Part shown: positions 32,261-41,716 of the stretch, one piece after another | Layout: each line of letters opens with the position of its first letter | Position numbering within the stretch: the stretch's first letter is position 1 | Assembly: GCA_964249405.1 (NCBI GenBank) | Contig: CAXUBX010000013.1 | Coordinates: 1 to 50,132 of the forward strand | Length of the DNA: 50,132 nucleotides | Direction: 5' to 3' | Source of the DNA: CAXTPV01 sp964249405 | Lineage (GTDB): Bacteria; Pseudomonadota; Alphaproteobacteria; Acetobacterales; Acetobacteraceae | Made by a program: the position numbers and the translations under genes | Notes under the pieces: model-generated | Seen by the model: only the letters and a program-made list of their open reading frames with translations | The model's database searches: none | Told to the model about the DNA's origin: nothing

Positions 32261-33790
32261 CTAGCCGATCGGTTCCTCGACCTCGTCGCAGATCGAAACC
32301 TCGGCGGTGACGAGCAGCCCCGCGATCGACGCCGCGTTCTCGAGCGCGCTCCGGACCACCTTGGTGGGATCGATGATCCCGGCGTCGATCATGTCGACGT
32401 AGGAACGCGTCCGCACGTCGAACCCGATGCCGGGATCCGGCGACGCGAGGACACGCCAGGCGACGACGGCGCCGTCCTCTCCGGCATTCTCGACGATCCG
32501 CCGCAGCGGTTCCTGGGCAGCGCGGCGCACGATCTCGACGCCGAGCCGCTGGGCCTCGTTCGCGACGTTGAGGCGCCGGAGGATCTCCGACGCACGGGCC
32601 AGCGCGACGCCGCCGCCCGGCACGATCCCTTCGGCGATCGCGGCGCGCGTCGCGTGCAGGGCGTCGTCGAACCGGTCCTTCCGCTCCTTGGTGTCGGCCT
32701 CGCTCGTGCCGCCGACGCGAACGACCGCGACGCCGCCGGTCAATTTCGCGAGACGGTCCTGGAGACGCCCGCGGTCGTGGTCCTGCTCGGCATCCTCGAG
32801 CTCGTTGCGGATCTCGGCACAGCGGGCCGAGATCAGGGCCGGCTCGCCCTGGCCTTCGATGATCGTCGTGCTGTCGCGCCCGACGACGACCCGGCGCGCG
32901 CGGCCGAGGCGGTCGAGCGTGGTGGTCTCGACCGAGAGGCCGGTCTGGTCGGAGACGATCTCGCAGCCGGTCAGGATCGCGAGATCCTCGAGCATCGACT
33001 GCCGCGGGGCGCCGTAGCCCGGCGACTTCACGGCGGCGACGCGGAGCGCGCCGCGCAGCTTGTTCACCACGAGCGTGGTGAGCGCGTCGCCTTCGACATC
33101 CTCGGCGACGATCAGAAGCGACCGTTCCGCCTGGATCACGGCCTCGAGCAGCGGGAGGAGAGGCTTGAGGGCGGAGAGCTTGCCGTCGACGATCAGGATG
33201 GAGACGTCGGTGAGCTCGGTTTCCATCTTCGCGGTGTCGGTGGCGAAATGGGAGCTGAGATAGCCGCGGTCGAAGCGCATGCCGCCGACGAAATCGATCT
33301 CCGTCTCGACGCTCTGGGACACTTCGACGGTAATGACACCGTCGCGGCCCACCTTCTTCATCGCGTCGGAGATGGACGCACCGATGACGGCATCACCGTT
33401 GGCGCTCACGGTTCCGACCTGCGCGATCTCGGCCTCGGTGGCGGTGGCGCGGGAGCGGTCGCGAAGCTCGGCAACGAGCGCCGCGACGGCGGCGTCCATG
33501 CCCCGCCTGATCTCGATCGGCGACAGACCGGCGGCGACCGCCTTCCGTCCTTCCCGCACCATGCACCGCGTCAGGACGACGGCCGTGGTCGTGCCGTCGC
33601 CAGCCAGATCGTTCGTGCGCGACGCGGTCTCGCGAACGAGACGGGCGCCGATGTTGTCGGTCGGATCGGGGAGTTCGACCTCGCGGGCTACGGTGAACCC
33701 GTCCTTGGTGAAGCGTGGCGGCCCGAAGCCCTGGTCGATCAGCACGTTCCGGCCGGTCGGGCCGAGCGTGACCGTCACGGCGTCGGCCAG
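32261..33790 (-). CDS. groEL: Chaperonin GroEL, divergent paralogue (5' end lost in gap)
   Basis: The visible 509 codons cover nearly all of a 60-kDa chaperonin that folds proteins in a double ring with GroES. Present: LADAVTVTLGPTGRNV, NDLAGDGTTTAVVLT (ATP site), DGVITVE, RFDRGYLS, MLEDLAILTG, EGIVPGGGVAL and IDAGIIDPTKVVRSALENAASIAGLLVTAEV. The sequence departs from typical GroEL in many places (SPGYGAPRQS for APGFGDRRKA, RRGMDAAV), and the tail ends EEPIG without GGM repeats. No groES gene is adjacent. A likely start, ATGAGC at 33897, sits across the gap; about 60 missing bases would complete the usual N-terminus. Confidence 0.92.
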   Translation of the reverse strand: MADAVTVTLGPTGRNVLIDQGFGPPRFTKDGFTVAREVELPDPTDNIGARLVRETASRTNDLAGDGTTTAVVLTRCMVREGRKAVAAGLSPIEIRRGMDAAVAALVAELRDRSRATATEAEIAQVGTVSANGDAVIGASISDAMKKVGRDGVITVEVSQSVETEIDFVGGMRFDRGYLSSHFATDTAKMETELTDVSILIVDGKLSALKPLLPLLEAVIQAERSLLIVAEDVEGDALTTLVVNKLRGALRVAAVKSPGYGAPRQSMLEDLAILTGCEIVSDQTGLSVETTTLDRLGRARRVVVGRDSTTIIEGQGEPALISARCAEIRNELEDAEQDHDRGRLQDRLAKLTGGVAVVRVGGTSEADTKERKDRFDDALHATRAAIAEGIVPGGGVALARASEILRRLNVANEAQRLGVEIVRRAAQEPLRRIVENAGEDGAVVAWRVLASPDPGIGFDVRTRSYVDMIDAGIIDPTKVVRSALENAASIAGLLVTAEVSICDEVEEPIG

Positions 33791-33890
33791 NNNNNNNNNN
33801 NNNNNNNNNNNNNNNNNNNNNNNNNNNNNNNNNNNNNNNNNNNNNNNNNNNNNNNNNNNNNNNNNNNNNNNNNNNNNNNNNNNNNNNNNN
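33791..33890. other. 100-N assembly gap inside groEL 5' end
   Basis: The flanks do not duplicate each other, unlike the first gap. The left flank is groEL codons; the right flank holds a candidate start codon on the minus strand at 33897. The 100 Ns are a placeholder and the real distance is probably shorter. Confidence 0.9.
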
Positions 33891-34011
33891 CGCTCATATT
33901 CTTCGCGGCGCGTTCCGACGTATAAGCTCGTTCGTGGGGCGCGGTCGGATCGCCGGGACGTGCGCGGCTCGACCGGCTGCGACACGATCCGGAACCCTGA
34001 GGAGAGAGCCC

Positions 34012-34200
34012 ATGGCAGCCTGGATCACGTTCCAGACCGAAGCCGGCGGCATGGTCACGGTGCGTCCCGAGGCCATCGTCGCGGTCTTCACCGAACAGAA
34101 CGCGGTGAAGCTCTCGACGACGGGGGGCGGCGTGCACATCCTGGCCGCCGGTCCCACGGTTCACGAAACGGTGGCCCTCATCGAAGACGCCGAGGCCTGA
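34012..34200 (+). CDS. 62-aa hypothetical protein
   Basis: Starts MAAWITFQTEAGGMVTVRPE and ends ALIEDAEA. Alternating hydrophobic strands (ITFQT, MVTVRPEAIVAVF, VKLSTTGGGVHILAAG) suggest a small all-beta fold with a final helix. The ribosome site TGAGGAGAG lies six bases before the ATG. It is divergent from groEL and followed 64 bases later by a 45-aa gene. A similar pattern (residues I/V-x-x-I near 'GG-VHI/L' then 'V-E-T/V') is seen in small flagellar/secretory FlbD-like proteins, but I would not assign it. Confidence 0.65.
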   Translation: MAAWITFQTEAGGMVTVRPEAIVAVFTEQNAVKLSTTGGGVHILAAGPTVHETVALIEDAEA

Positions 34201-34264
34201 CCAGGCGAGGCGGGCGACGCAGACAGGCCGACCCATCCCGGGCCGGTCAGAGGAGGAAATGAAC

Positions 34265-34402
34265 ATGGCCAAGGAAAAACGTCGCGGAAACCGCGAGCAG
34301 AAGAAGCCGAAGGCGGCGACGAAGACGGTGTCGCCCTCGGCGGCCACCACGCAGGAGCGGATCCTGTCGAAGCCATCGGGCGGCAAGACGACCTCGAAAT
34401 AG
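34265..34402 (+). CDS. 45-aa lysine-rich small protein
   Basis: Starts MAKEKRRGNREQKKPKAATK and ends KPSGGKTTSK; very basic and Ser/Thr-rich, probably disordered and able to bind nucleic acid. An AGGAGG ribosome site at 34251-34256 is eight bases from this ATG; an alternative ATG at 34259 would be only two bases away, so the second start is preferred. It is followed by a 14-bp hairpin terminator, so it is the last gene of the unit with the 62-aa protein. Function unknown. Confidence 0.68.
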   Translation: MAKEKRRGNREQKKPKAATKTVSPSAATTQERILSKPSGGKTTSK

Positions 34403-34416
34403 CGGCAGACACGATC

Positions 34417-34448
34417 GCGGACGGTGCGGGCGAACCCGCACCGTCCGC
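34417..34448. terminator. Bidirectional terminator, 14-bp perfect stem
   Basis: GCGGACGGTGCGGG (34417-34430) pairs perfectly with CCCGCACCGTCCGC (34435-34448) around the stable tetraloop CGAA. It separates the plus-strand small-protein unit from the convergent katE gene. No U-tract follows. Confidence 0.8.
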
Positions 34449-34462
34449 TGGCCGGTCTGAAA

Positions 34463-36547
34463 TCAGGCGAGGGTCCGCACGTTCGCCTCGCGGTCCCAGT
34501 AGCGCTTCTTCGCCGCTTCGACGAAGCCGGCGAGACCCGTCACGCCCTCGTCGGGCTCCACGCCGGCCTTGTCCAGCAGGGGCTTGGCGGCGGCGCTGTG
34601 GCCGATCGCCTTCAGGTGTCCGAACGCATCCATGACGAACTGGACGGCCGCGGCTTCCTTGACCAGCTTCCTGCAGGCCGCCTCGCCCAGCACGACCGCG
34701 ACCGCGTCCACGGTCACCGATGGCTGGCCGAACAGCTGGGCGTCGGCCTTCACGGTGGAGCCGTCCGACAACGGCACCGCCCCCACCTTCGGCGCGATCA
34801 GCTTCGGCGTGCCGCCCGCCGTCCTGACCGCGGCGACGACCTCGCGCAGTTCCGCCGCGTCGGTGCCGTCGGCGAACAGCACGCCCACGGTGCGGCCCTC
34901 CAGCGTGTGCTTCTCGAGCGGTCCGCGAACGATGCGCAAGGCGGGCGAGAGGTCGAGGTCCTGGACCGGCACGGCCGAGGGCGAGGCCGGCGGCAGCGGC
35001 ATCGCCAATCCGTCGGCCACCCGGGAGGCCAGCGCCTCGTCGACGTTGCGGAGGTTGGCCAGCATCGCCACGCGGATATGCTCGATCGACACCTTGGACA
35101 GCTCGAACACCAGGGCGGAGGCGATGTGGGCCTGCTCGGCCGGATCCATGGACCGGAAGAACAGACGAGCCTGGCTGTAGTGGTCGGCGAAGCTCTCGGC
35201 GCGGATGCGGAGCTTGGGGCCCTGCTCCGCGGCCGGGAAGGTGGTGAAGCCGGCGGTCGGGCTTTCGCGCGGCCCGCCGACCTCGCCGGCGCGCGCCAGG
35301 CTGTTCGGCTCGTAGTTGGCGCGGCCTTTCGGCACCTGCATCTGCATGTGGCCGTCACGCTGCAGGTTCTGGAACGGACAGCCGCCGGCGGCGCCCTTGG
35401 CCTGGTTGACCGGGATCTGGTGGAAGTTGGTCGAGCCGAGCCGCTTCAGCTGGGTGTCCAGGTAGGAGAACAGCCGCCCCTGCAGCAGAGGGTCGTCCGA
35501 GTGGTCGATGCCCGGCACGACATGGCTGGGGCAGAACGCGACCTGCTCGGTTTCGGCGAAGAAGTTGTCGGGGTAGCGGTTCAGCACGAGCTTGCCGACC
35601 GGGCGGACCGGCAACACCTCCTCGGGGATGATCTTGGTCGCGTCCAGCACGTCGTAGGGCAGGCTGTCGGCGAAGGCCTCGTCGAACAGCTGCACGCCCA
35701 GTTCCCATTCCGGGAAGTCGCCGCGATCGATCCGCTCGAACAGGTCGCGGCGCTGGAAGTCGGGGTCGGCGCCCGCGATCTTCACCGTCTCGTCCCAGAT
35801 CGTGGACGCCAGGCCGGCCTTCGGCTTCCAGTGGAACTTGACGAACGTGCTCTTGCCTTCCCCGTTGACGAACCGGAACGTGTGGATGCCGAACCCCTGC
35901 ATCGTGGCGAACGAGCGTGGCAGGGTACGGTCGGACATGATCCACATCGCCATGTGGGTCGCCTCCGGCATCAGGCTGATGAAGTCCCAGAACGTATCGT
36001 GCGCGGTTGCCGCCTGCGGGTAGCCGCGATCGGCCTCCATCTTCGCGGCATGGATCAGATCGGGGAACTTGATGGCGTCCTGGATGAAGAAGATCGGGAT
36101 GTTGTTGCCGACGAGGTCCCAGTTGCCGTCCCTGGTGTAGAACTTCACCGCGAAGCCCCGCACGTCTCTCGGGTTGTCGACCGACCCGGCACCGCCTGCG
36201 ACCGTCGAGAAGCGGACGAACACGTCGACCCGGTCGCCCTTGCGCTGGAACAGGTCGGCCCGGGTCACGTCGCCCAGCGGATGGGTCACCTCGAAATAGC
36301 CGTGCGCGCCGGTGCCGCGAGCGTGGACGATCCGTTCGGGGATGCGCTCGTGGTCGAAATGGTTGATCTTCTCCCGATAGACGTGATCCTCCAGCAGCAC
36401 CGGGCCGCGTTCGCCGGCCTTGAGCTGGTTCTGGTTGTCCGCGACCGGCATGCCGTGATTGGTGGTCAGCACCGGGTGGTCGGCGTCCGACCGCTGGTGC
36501 GTTTCGCCCCCGTGGCCGGCTTGGCGATCGAGTTCGGGGAGATCCAT
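34463..36547 (-). CDS. katE: Large-subunit heme catalase (HPII/KatE clade)
   Basis: A 694-aa catalase: core domain plus a C-terminal flavodoxin-like (class I glutamine amidotransferase-like) domain at about 540-690, marking clade 2. Catalytic His75 (ERIVHARG), distal Asn148/149 (VGNNIP) and the proximal heme ligand Tyr362 (RLFSYLDTQ) are present. It destroys hydrogen peroxide, mainly in stationary phase or stress in relatives. Start ATG at 36547 follows AAAGGATC. An 8-bp-arm inverted repeat lies 200 bases upstream. The LysR gene ends 270 bases upstream on the same strand but is probably a separate unit. Confidence 0.95.
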   Translation of the reverse strand: MDLPELDRQAGHGGETHQRSDADHPVLTTNHGMPVADNQNQLKAGERGPVLLEDHVYREKINHFDHERIPERIVHARGTGAHGYFEVTHPLGDVTRADLFQRKGDRVDVFVRFSTVAGGAGSVDNPRDVRGFAVKFYTRDGNWDLVGNNIPIFFIQDAIKFPDLIHAAKMEADRGYPQAATAHDTFWDFISLMPEATHMAMWIMSDRTLPRSFATMQGFGIHTFRFVNGEGKSTFVKFHWKPKAGLASTIWDETVKIAGADPDFQRRDLFERIDRGDFPEWELGVQLFDEAFADSLPYDVLDATKIIPEEVLPVRPVGKLVLNRYPDNFFAETEQVAFCPSHVVPGIDHSDDPLLQGRLFSYLDTQLKRLGSTNFHQIPVNQAKGAAGGCPFQNLQRDGHMQMQVPKGRANYEPNSLARAGEVGGPRESPTAGFTTFPAAEQGPKLRIRAESFADHYSQARLFFRSMDPAEQAHIASALVFELSKVSIEHIRVAMLANLRNVDEALASRVADGLAMPLPPASPSAVPVQDLDLSPALRIVRGPLEKHTLEGRTVGVLFADGTDAAELREVVAAVRTAGGTPKLIAPKVGAVPLSDGSTVKADAQLFGQPSVTVDAVAVVLGEAACRKLVKEAAAVQFVMDAFGHLKAIGHSAAAKPLLDKAGVEPDEGVTGLAGFVEAAKKRYWDREANVRTLA

Positions 36548-36749
36548 GTCTGATCCTTTCCGTTCGGGCTCGGCTGGCCGCGTCGAGGGCAGACCGGTCG
36601 CCCCCGTATGGCCCCGCGGGAGGCGCGCATGCCCTCAACGACCGGGGACCAGGGTCGGTTTGCCGGAGCGCGCCGGAGGAGGTGGTGGCGGACCAGGCCG
36701 GCACCTTCGTCAGGAACCGGAACTTCCCTCGGGGGGTGGCGACCGGCAA

Positions 36750-36777
36750 ACTTGAAATTCGGGTGTACGTTTCAAGT
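36750..36777. promoter_or_regulatory. Inverted repeat upstream of katE
   Basis: ACTTGAAA (36750-36757) and TTTCAAGT (36770-36777) form a perfect 8-bp inverted repeat with a 12-base spacer. The arms are AT-rich in a GC-rich setting and their centres are two helical turns apart, which suits a dimeric regulator. It lies between the LysR stop (36817) and the katE start (36547). It could instead be a weak terminator of the LysR gene. Confidence 0.5.
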
Positions 36778-36816
36778 CGGGCGACCGTTCACCGTCGCCC
36801 ACGCGACCTCCCCGGA

Positions 36817-37758
36817 TCACCGACCAAGGTCCTGCATTTTGTGGATGTCCTGAGGCGAGCGGGTGCCGTGGCCGCGGAGTGCTTCGATGAACGCCGCGAG
36901 GACCGGGCGCATCTGTCGCCGGGACGAGTGGTACAGGTGGAAGCCCGCGAAAGGCGGCGTCCACTCGGCCAGTCGCCGGAGGAGCCGGCCCTGATCCAGA
37001 TACGGCGCGACCTCGTGGTCGAGGAGGTAACCGACGCCCAGACCATCCAGTGCGGCGTCCAGCATCAGTTCGGGCTCGTTGAAGGTGAGCGGGCCCGACA
37101 CCCGCACGTTCACGGCCTGGCCCTCGCGCTCGAACTCCCAGGCGTAGATCGTGTCGGCCGTCACCATCCGGTAGTTGATGCAGCGGTGCCGTGTCAGGTC
37201 GTCGGGGTGGTCGAGAGGAGCCGAGCACGCGAGGTAACCGGGCGCTGCGACGACCGCCATGCTGAGCTCCGGCCCGACCTTCAGCGCGATCATGTCGCGT
37301 TCCAGCTTTTCCCCCAGCCGGATCCCCGCGTCGAACCGGTCGGCGACGATGTCCTGGTAGGCGTAGTCGATGATGACCTCGACCGTGGCGCCCGGGTGGG
37401 CGGTGGTGAAGGCTGGCAGCACGGGGCGAACCACCGCCTCGTAGGCCTGCCGGGTGGCGGTGAGGCGCAATGTTCCCCGGATGCTGTCGCGCCCGCGGCC
37501 AAGCGTGTCCAGCGCGGCGTCGATGCTCTCGAGCGCCGGCCCGAGTGTCGCCAGCAGCGACTCCCCCGCCTCGGTCGCCGAAACGCTGCGACTGTTGCGC
37601 TGGAGCAGGCGGTAGCCGAGGCGCGCCTCCAGACGTCGTATCGTGTGACTGAGGTTGGAGGTGGAGGTGTCCAGCCTCGCCGCGGCGTTCGTGAAGCTGC
37701 GGGCGCGAGCGACGGCGGCGAAGGCTGAGAGGTCATCCAGGCTGGCGCGGTCCGGCAT
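36817..37758 (-). CDS. LysR-family transcriptional regulator
   Basis: A 313-aa regulator: winged helix-turn-helix at residues 5-65 (LDDLSAFAAVARARSFTNAAARLDTSTSNLSHTIRRLE), then the type 2 periplasmic-binding effector domain from about 95. Near relatives usually act as activator or repressor of a divergent gene, here the SDR at 37853. A CGAT-N7-ATCG box lies between them. No effector is evident. Confidence 0.9.
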   Translation of the reverse strand: MPDRASLDDLSAFAAVARARSFTNAAARLDTSTSNLSHTIRRLEARLGYRLLQRNSRSVSATEAGESLLATLGPALESIDAALDTLGRGRDSIRGTLRLTATRQAYEAVVRPVLPAFTTAHPGATVEVIIDYAYQDIVADRFDAGIRLGEKLERDMIALKVGPELSMAVVAAPGYLACSAPLDHPDDLTRHRCINYRMVTADTIYAWEFEREGQAVNVRVSGPLTFNEPELMLDAALDGLGVGYLLDHEVAPYLDQGRLLRRLAEWTPPFAGFHLYHSSRRQMRPVLAAFIEALRGHGTRSPQDIHKMQDLGR

Positions 37759-37786
37759 GCGATGGCGTTCAACGACCCTTGCGATG

Positions 37787-37801
37787 CGATCAGCCTAATC
37801 G
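37787..37801. promoter_or_regulatory. Candidate LysR operator between LysR and SDR genes
   Basis: CGAT, seven bases, then ATCG gives a 15-bp interrupted palindrome in the 94-base divergent intergenic region. A longer-range 9-bp inverted repeat (GCGATGGCG at 37759-37767 and CGCCATCGC at 37827-37835) frames the same region. LysR boxes are loose palindromes of this size, but no binding data exist. Confidence 0.4.
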
Positions 37802-37852
37802 AACGCTGCGGGCATCGCCACGTCGCCGCCATCGCAGGATGGAGGAAGGCCC

Positions 37853-38700
37853 ATGATCACGAAAGACGCAGTCTGGTTCGTCACCGGCTGTTCCAAGGGG
37901 CTCGGCCGTGCGCTTGCCGAGCAGGCACTCGCCGCGGGCTACCGTGTCGTCGTCACCGCGCGACAGCGCGACGACGTCGCCGACCTCGCGGCCACGCACG
38001 GCGAGGCGGCGCTTGCGGTCGAGCTCGACGTGACCGATCCGGGCCAGGTCGCGGCGGCGATCGCGGCGGCCGAGGCCCGCTTCGGCGGCGTGGACGTGCT
38101 CGTCAACAACGCCGGCTACGGCTATCTGGCCGCGATCGAGGAAGGCGAGGACGAGGACATCCATGCCCTGTTCGACACCGACCTGTTCGGACCGCTGAAG
38201 CTGATCAAGGCGGTGCTGCCCGGGATGCGGGCACGCCGGCGCGGGCATATCGTCAACGTCAGCTCGATCGGCGGGCTCGTCACCTACCCGGGCGTCGGCT
38301 ACTACCACATGGTCAAGTTCGGCATCGAGGCGATGTCGGATACGCTGGCCAAGGAGGTGGCGCCGCTCGGCATCGGCGTCACCGTGGTCGCGCCCGGCGC
38401 CTTCCGCACCGACTTCCGCGGCCCCGCCTCCCTCAGGATCTCGGCGACGCGAATCGAGGACTACGCCGACACCGCCGGCAAGTCGCGCGATGGCACGCAA
38501 GCCGGCCATGGCAAGCAGGCGGGCGATCCCGTCCGCGGCGCCCGCGCAATCATCACCGCGGTTGAGGCGGAGCGTCCCCCCGTTCACCTGCTGATCGGCG
38601 GCGACGCGCTGGACCAGCTTCGCGGCAAGCTCGACGCCATGCGTCGGGAGACCGACGTCTGGGAAGAAGTCACGCGCAGCACCGACTTCCCGCCCGTCGA
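37853..38700 (+). CDS. Short-chain dehydrogenase/reductase, 3' end in gap
   Basis: At least 282 residues of a classical SDR: TGCSKGLG (11-18), NNAG (85-88), SSIGG with the catalytic Ser, and Tyr151-Lys155 (YHMVK). The C-terminal stretch to WEEVTRSTDFPPVD matches the end of a common group of about 280-290 aa SDRs, so only a few residues should be missing in the gap. AGGAAG precedes the ATG. Divergent from a LysR gene that probably controls it. Substrate unknown. Confidence 0.88.
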
Positions 38701-38800
38701 NNNNNNNNNNNNNNNNNNNNNNNNNNNNNNNNNNNNNNNNNNNNNNNNNNNNNNNNNNNNNNNNNNNNNNNNNNNNNNNNNNNNNNNNNNNNNNNNNNNN
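38701..38800. other. 100-N assembly gap between SDR and NTF2-like genes
   Basis: Left flank is the end of the SDR, right flank the middle of a different protein. The missing DNA must hold the SDR stop and the first half of the NTF2-like gene, so the real gap is likely longer than 100 bases. Confidence 0.9.
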
Positions 38801-39084
38801 CGCCTGATCAGTATGCCGACCTGTCAGATCGAATGACGACGAAGCGCGGCTTCTTCGACCGCGTGATCGCGAACGGTGTCGAGCGTTTCGGCAACATGGC
38901 GCACGTCTGTTCGGCCTACGAGTCGCGTCACGCGATCTCGGACCCCAAGCCCTTCGTGCGCGGGATCAAATCCTTTGAGCTTCTCCACAGCGGCAACGCT
39001 TGGCGGATCGTGCAGGTGTTCTACACGCGCGAGCGTCCCGAGGACCCGATCCCGCAAGCCTGGCTGAAGGATCGGACCCTCTAA
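38801..39084 (+). CDS. SnoaL/NTF2-like protein, C-terminal part (5' end in gap)
   Basis: The frame is open from the gap: PDQYADLSDRMTTKRGFFDR, then VIANGVERFGNMAHVCSAYESR, RGIKSFELLHSGNAWRIVQVFYTRERPEDPIP. This is the C-terminal half of a nuclear-transport-factor-2-like fold, a cone-shaped domain used in many small enzymes and binding proteins. The ATG at 38833 is internal and is not the real start. Whether the gene is co-transcribed with the SDR depends on the gap sequence. Confidence 0.68.
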
Positions 39085-39188
39085 GGTTCGCTTCGAGCCC
39101 TTTCCCGCTGGCTCGTCGCGGTACGCTGTGCTTCGGTGCTCTGATCCAGCGCGACGGCCGTCGGCGACCGGATGCTTCGGCGGCGTGG

Positions 39189-39647
39189 ATGGGAGCCATG
39201 GACTTTGCGGAGGAGCGGATGGGTCCGGACGTAGGGCAGGGCGTTCTCCAGGCGCGCGCGATGGAGTTGGCCAATCTCGGCGTGACCGCAAACGCCGACT
39301 GCGACTACAAGACAGCCGTGCGCGCCATGCGAGAGGCTCTGGATTACGCGGAACAGCATCTGCCGGGCGACGACATCATTCCGTGGATCCGGAGCGGTCT
39401 CGGAAGCTATCTTCTCAACGACGGCGATTATCGCGGCGCCGTGGAGATGGCGAGCGCCGCGCTCGCATTCTGCGCCGCCCGCCGGGCTCCGCTCGCCGCC
39501 CTCACGATGGCGAAGGCGTTGCTTTGGTTGGGTGACGTGACACGCGCGCGGGAATACGCCCGGCAGGCCCATGACTTGCGAGGCGAAGCGGTCTTGAAAG
39601 CTTTCAGCTCCGTCGAGCGGGAAGCCTTGGGTTCGATCCCTACCTAG
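39189..39647 (+). CDS. TPR-like helical protein of unknown function
   Basis: About 152 aa of alpha-helical hairpins: ARAMELANLGVTANADCDYKTAVRAMREALDYAEQHLPGD, GLGSYLLNDGDYRGAVEMASAAL and ALLWLGDVTRAREYARQAHDL, which read as three TPR-like units. No signal peptide. Three in-frame ATGs (39189, 39198, 39219) compete; the last has an AGGAG close by. It lies between the NTF2-like fragment and the AAA ATPase on the same strand with 50 bases to the latter. Function unknown. Confidence 0.6.
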   Translation: MGAMDFAEERMGPDVGQGVLQARAMELANLGVTANADCDYKTAVRAMREALDYAEQHLPGDDIIPWIRSGLGSYLLNDGDYRGAVEMASAALAFCAARRAPLAALTMAKALLWLGDVTRAREYARQAHDLRGEAVLKAFSSVEREALGSIPT

Positions 39648-39697
39648 CGAGTTCGAGCGACGCTTGACGCGGGCGCCGCAGGCCGAGAGCACCACGC

Positions 39698-40858
<1,161 letters not shown>

Positions 40859-40861
40859 GGG

Positions 40862-41279
40862 ATCATCCTGTCCGCGGCTAGGTGGCGTGCCCGGACCAAC
40901 GCTGAGGATCCTCCGGTCGCACTCCTCCTGACCGCGGGAGAGGCGCACGACAGCACGGCATTCGTCGACCTCCTGGCGGGGCACGACGCCGATCCCAAGG
41001 TCATGCGGGCGGACAAGGGATGCGATCGCGATGCCATCCGTCACGAGTTCCGGTTCAGAGGGAGTAAGCCCGAGAGACCCACGAACAGAGAGCGGCACGT
41101 TCAGCACACGGTCGATCGCGCTTTGTATGCCACCCGGAACAGGATCGAGCGGTTCTTCAACCGCCTCAAGAACAGCAGGCGCGTTGCCACGCGATACGAT
41201 CATACCCTCAAGGAGCTTTCTGGACTTCGCCAAGCTCGCGGCCATCAAGGAATGGATCGGCTCCGTCCACATCGCCTAG
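40862..41279 (+). pseudogene. IS5-family transposase remnant (C-terminal part, frameshifted)
   Basis: The frame reads RTNAEDPPVALLLTAGEAHD and continues STAFVDLLAG, then ADKGCDRDAIRHEFR, RNRIERFFNRLKNSRRVATRYDHTLKE. These match the DDE transposase C-terminal part of IS5-type elements (LTGGE..DS, ADKGYD, RxRIEQxxxRLKxxRRxAxRY). A one-base shift near 41217 moves the end into another frame, FLDFAKLAAIKEWIGSVHIA, with its stop at 41277-41279. The N-terminal half and both element ends are missing. It is a decayed insertion. Confidence 0.8.
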
Positions 41280-41683
41280 CCAATGGCGGCGAAGATCAGG
41301 CTAACCAAGACGCTCCCGCCAATGAAAAACGGGGCGTTGATCGCGCTATACAGCAACGGCCTGGGAAACAGCGGATTGAGCGCGATGTTGACCGTCATCG
41401 GCGTCAGAAAACCGATGCCAATCAACAGGCCGAACTCGAGAGCTCCGGCGTATGTCGTGATCCCCAGAAGCCTGATCAGGAGACCGCAGGTGATTGTCGT
41501 GACGGTCAGGCAAGGAAGCGGACCCAAGATGGCGAGGATCCCGGATTTCATTTCTGTTCCGAGAGCTTCGGCATAGGCTCGCTTGACGATCAATGGGAAC
41601 CAGATACCCCCCAATACGAAATAGCTTGCTACGGCGACGACGACCGCCGCCCAATTCAGGTGGGCCAGAGCACTCAACACCAT
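41276..41683 (-). CDS. DUF1761 family membrane protein
   Basis: A 135-aa protein with about four hydrophobic helices: LNWAAVVVAVASYFVLGGIWF at the N-terminus, the family W-F motif and KRAYAEALG, then LTVTTITCGLLIRLLG, AGALEFGLLIGIGFLTPMTV and APFFIGGSVLVSLIFAAIG. Function unknown. Its composition is visibly richer in A/T than its neighbours, and its stop overlaps the stop of the transposase remnant, which suggests acquisition together with the mobile element. Confidence 0.8.
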   Translation of the reverse strand: MVLSALAHLNWAAVVVAVASYFVLGGIWFPLIVKRAYAEALGTEMKSGILAILGPLPCLTVTTITCGLLIRLLGITTYAGALEFGLLIGIGFLTPMTVNIALNPLFPRPLLYSAINAPFFIGGSVLVSLIFAAIG

Positions 41684-41716
41684 GCTTCTCCTGATCACTT
41701 TGCAGAGGTTACACCA

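Noticed and set aside
38801..38836. Short in-frame continuation of the SDR after the third gap, ending at 38836
   Set aside because: The N run has arbitrary length so the frame is meaningless; another frame there encodes a coherent NTF2-like protein.
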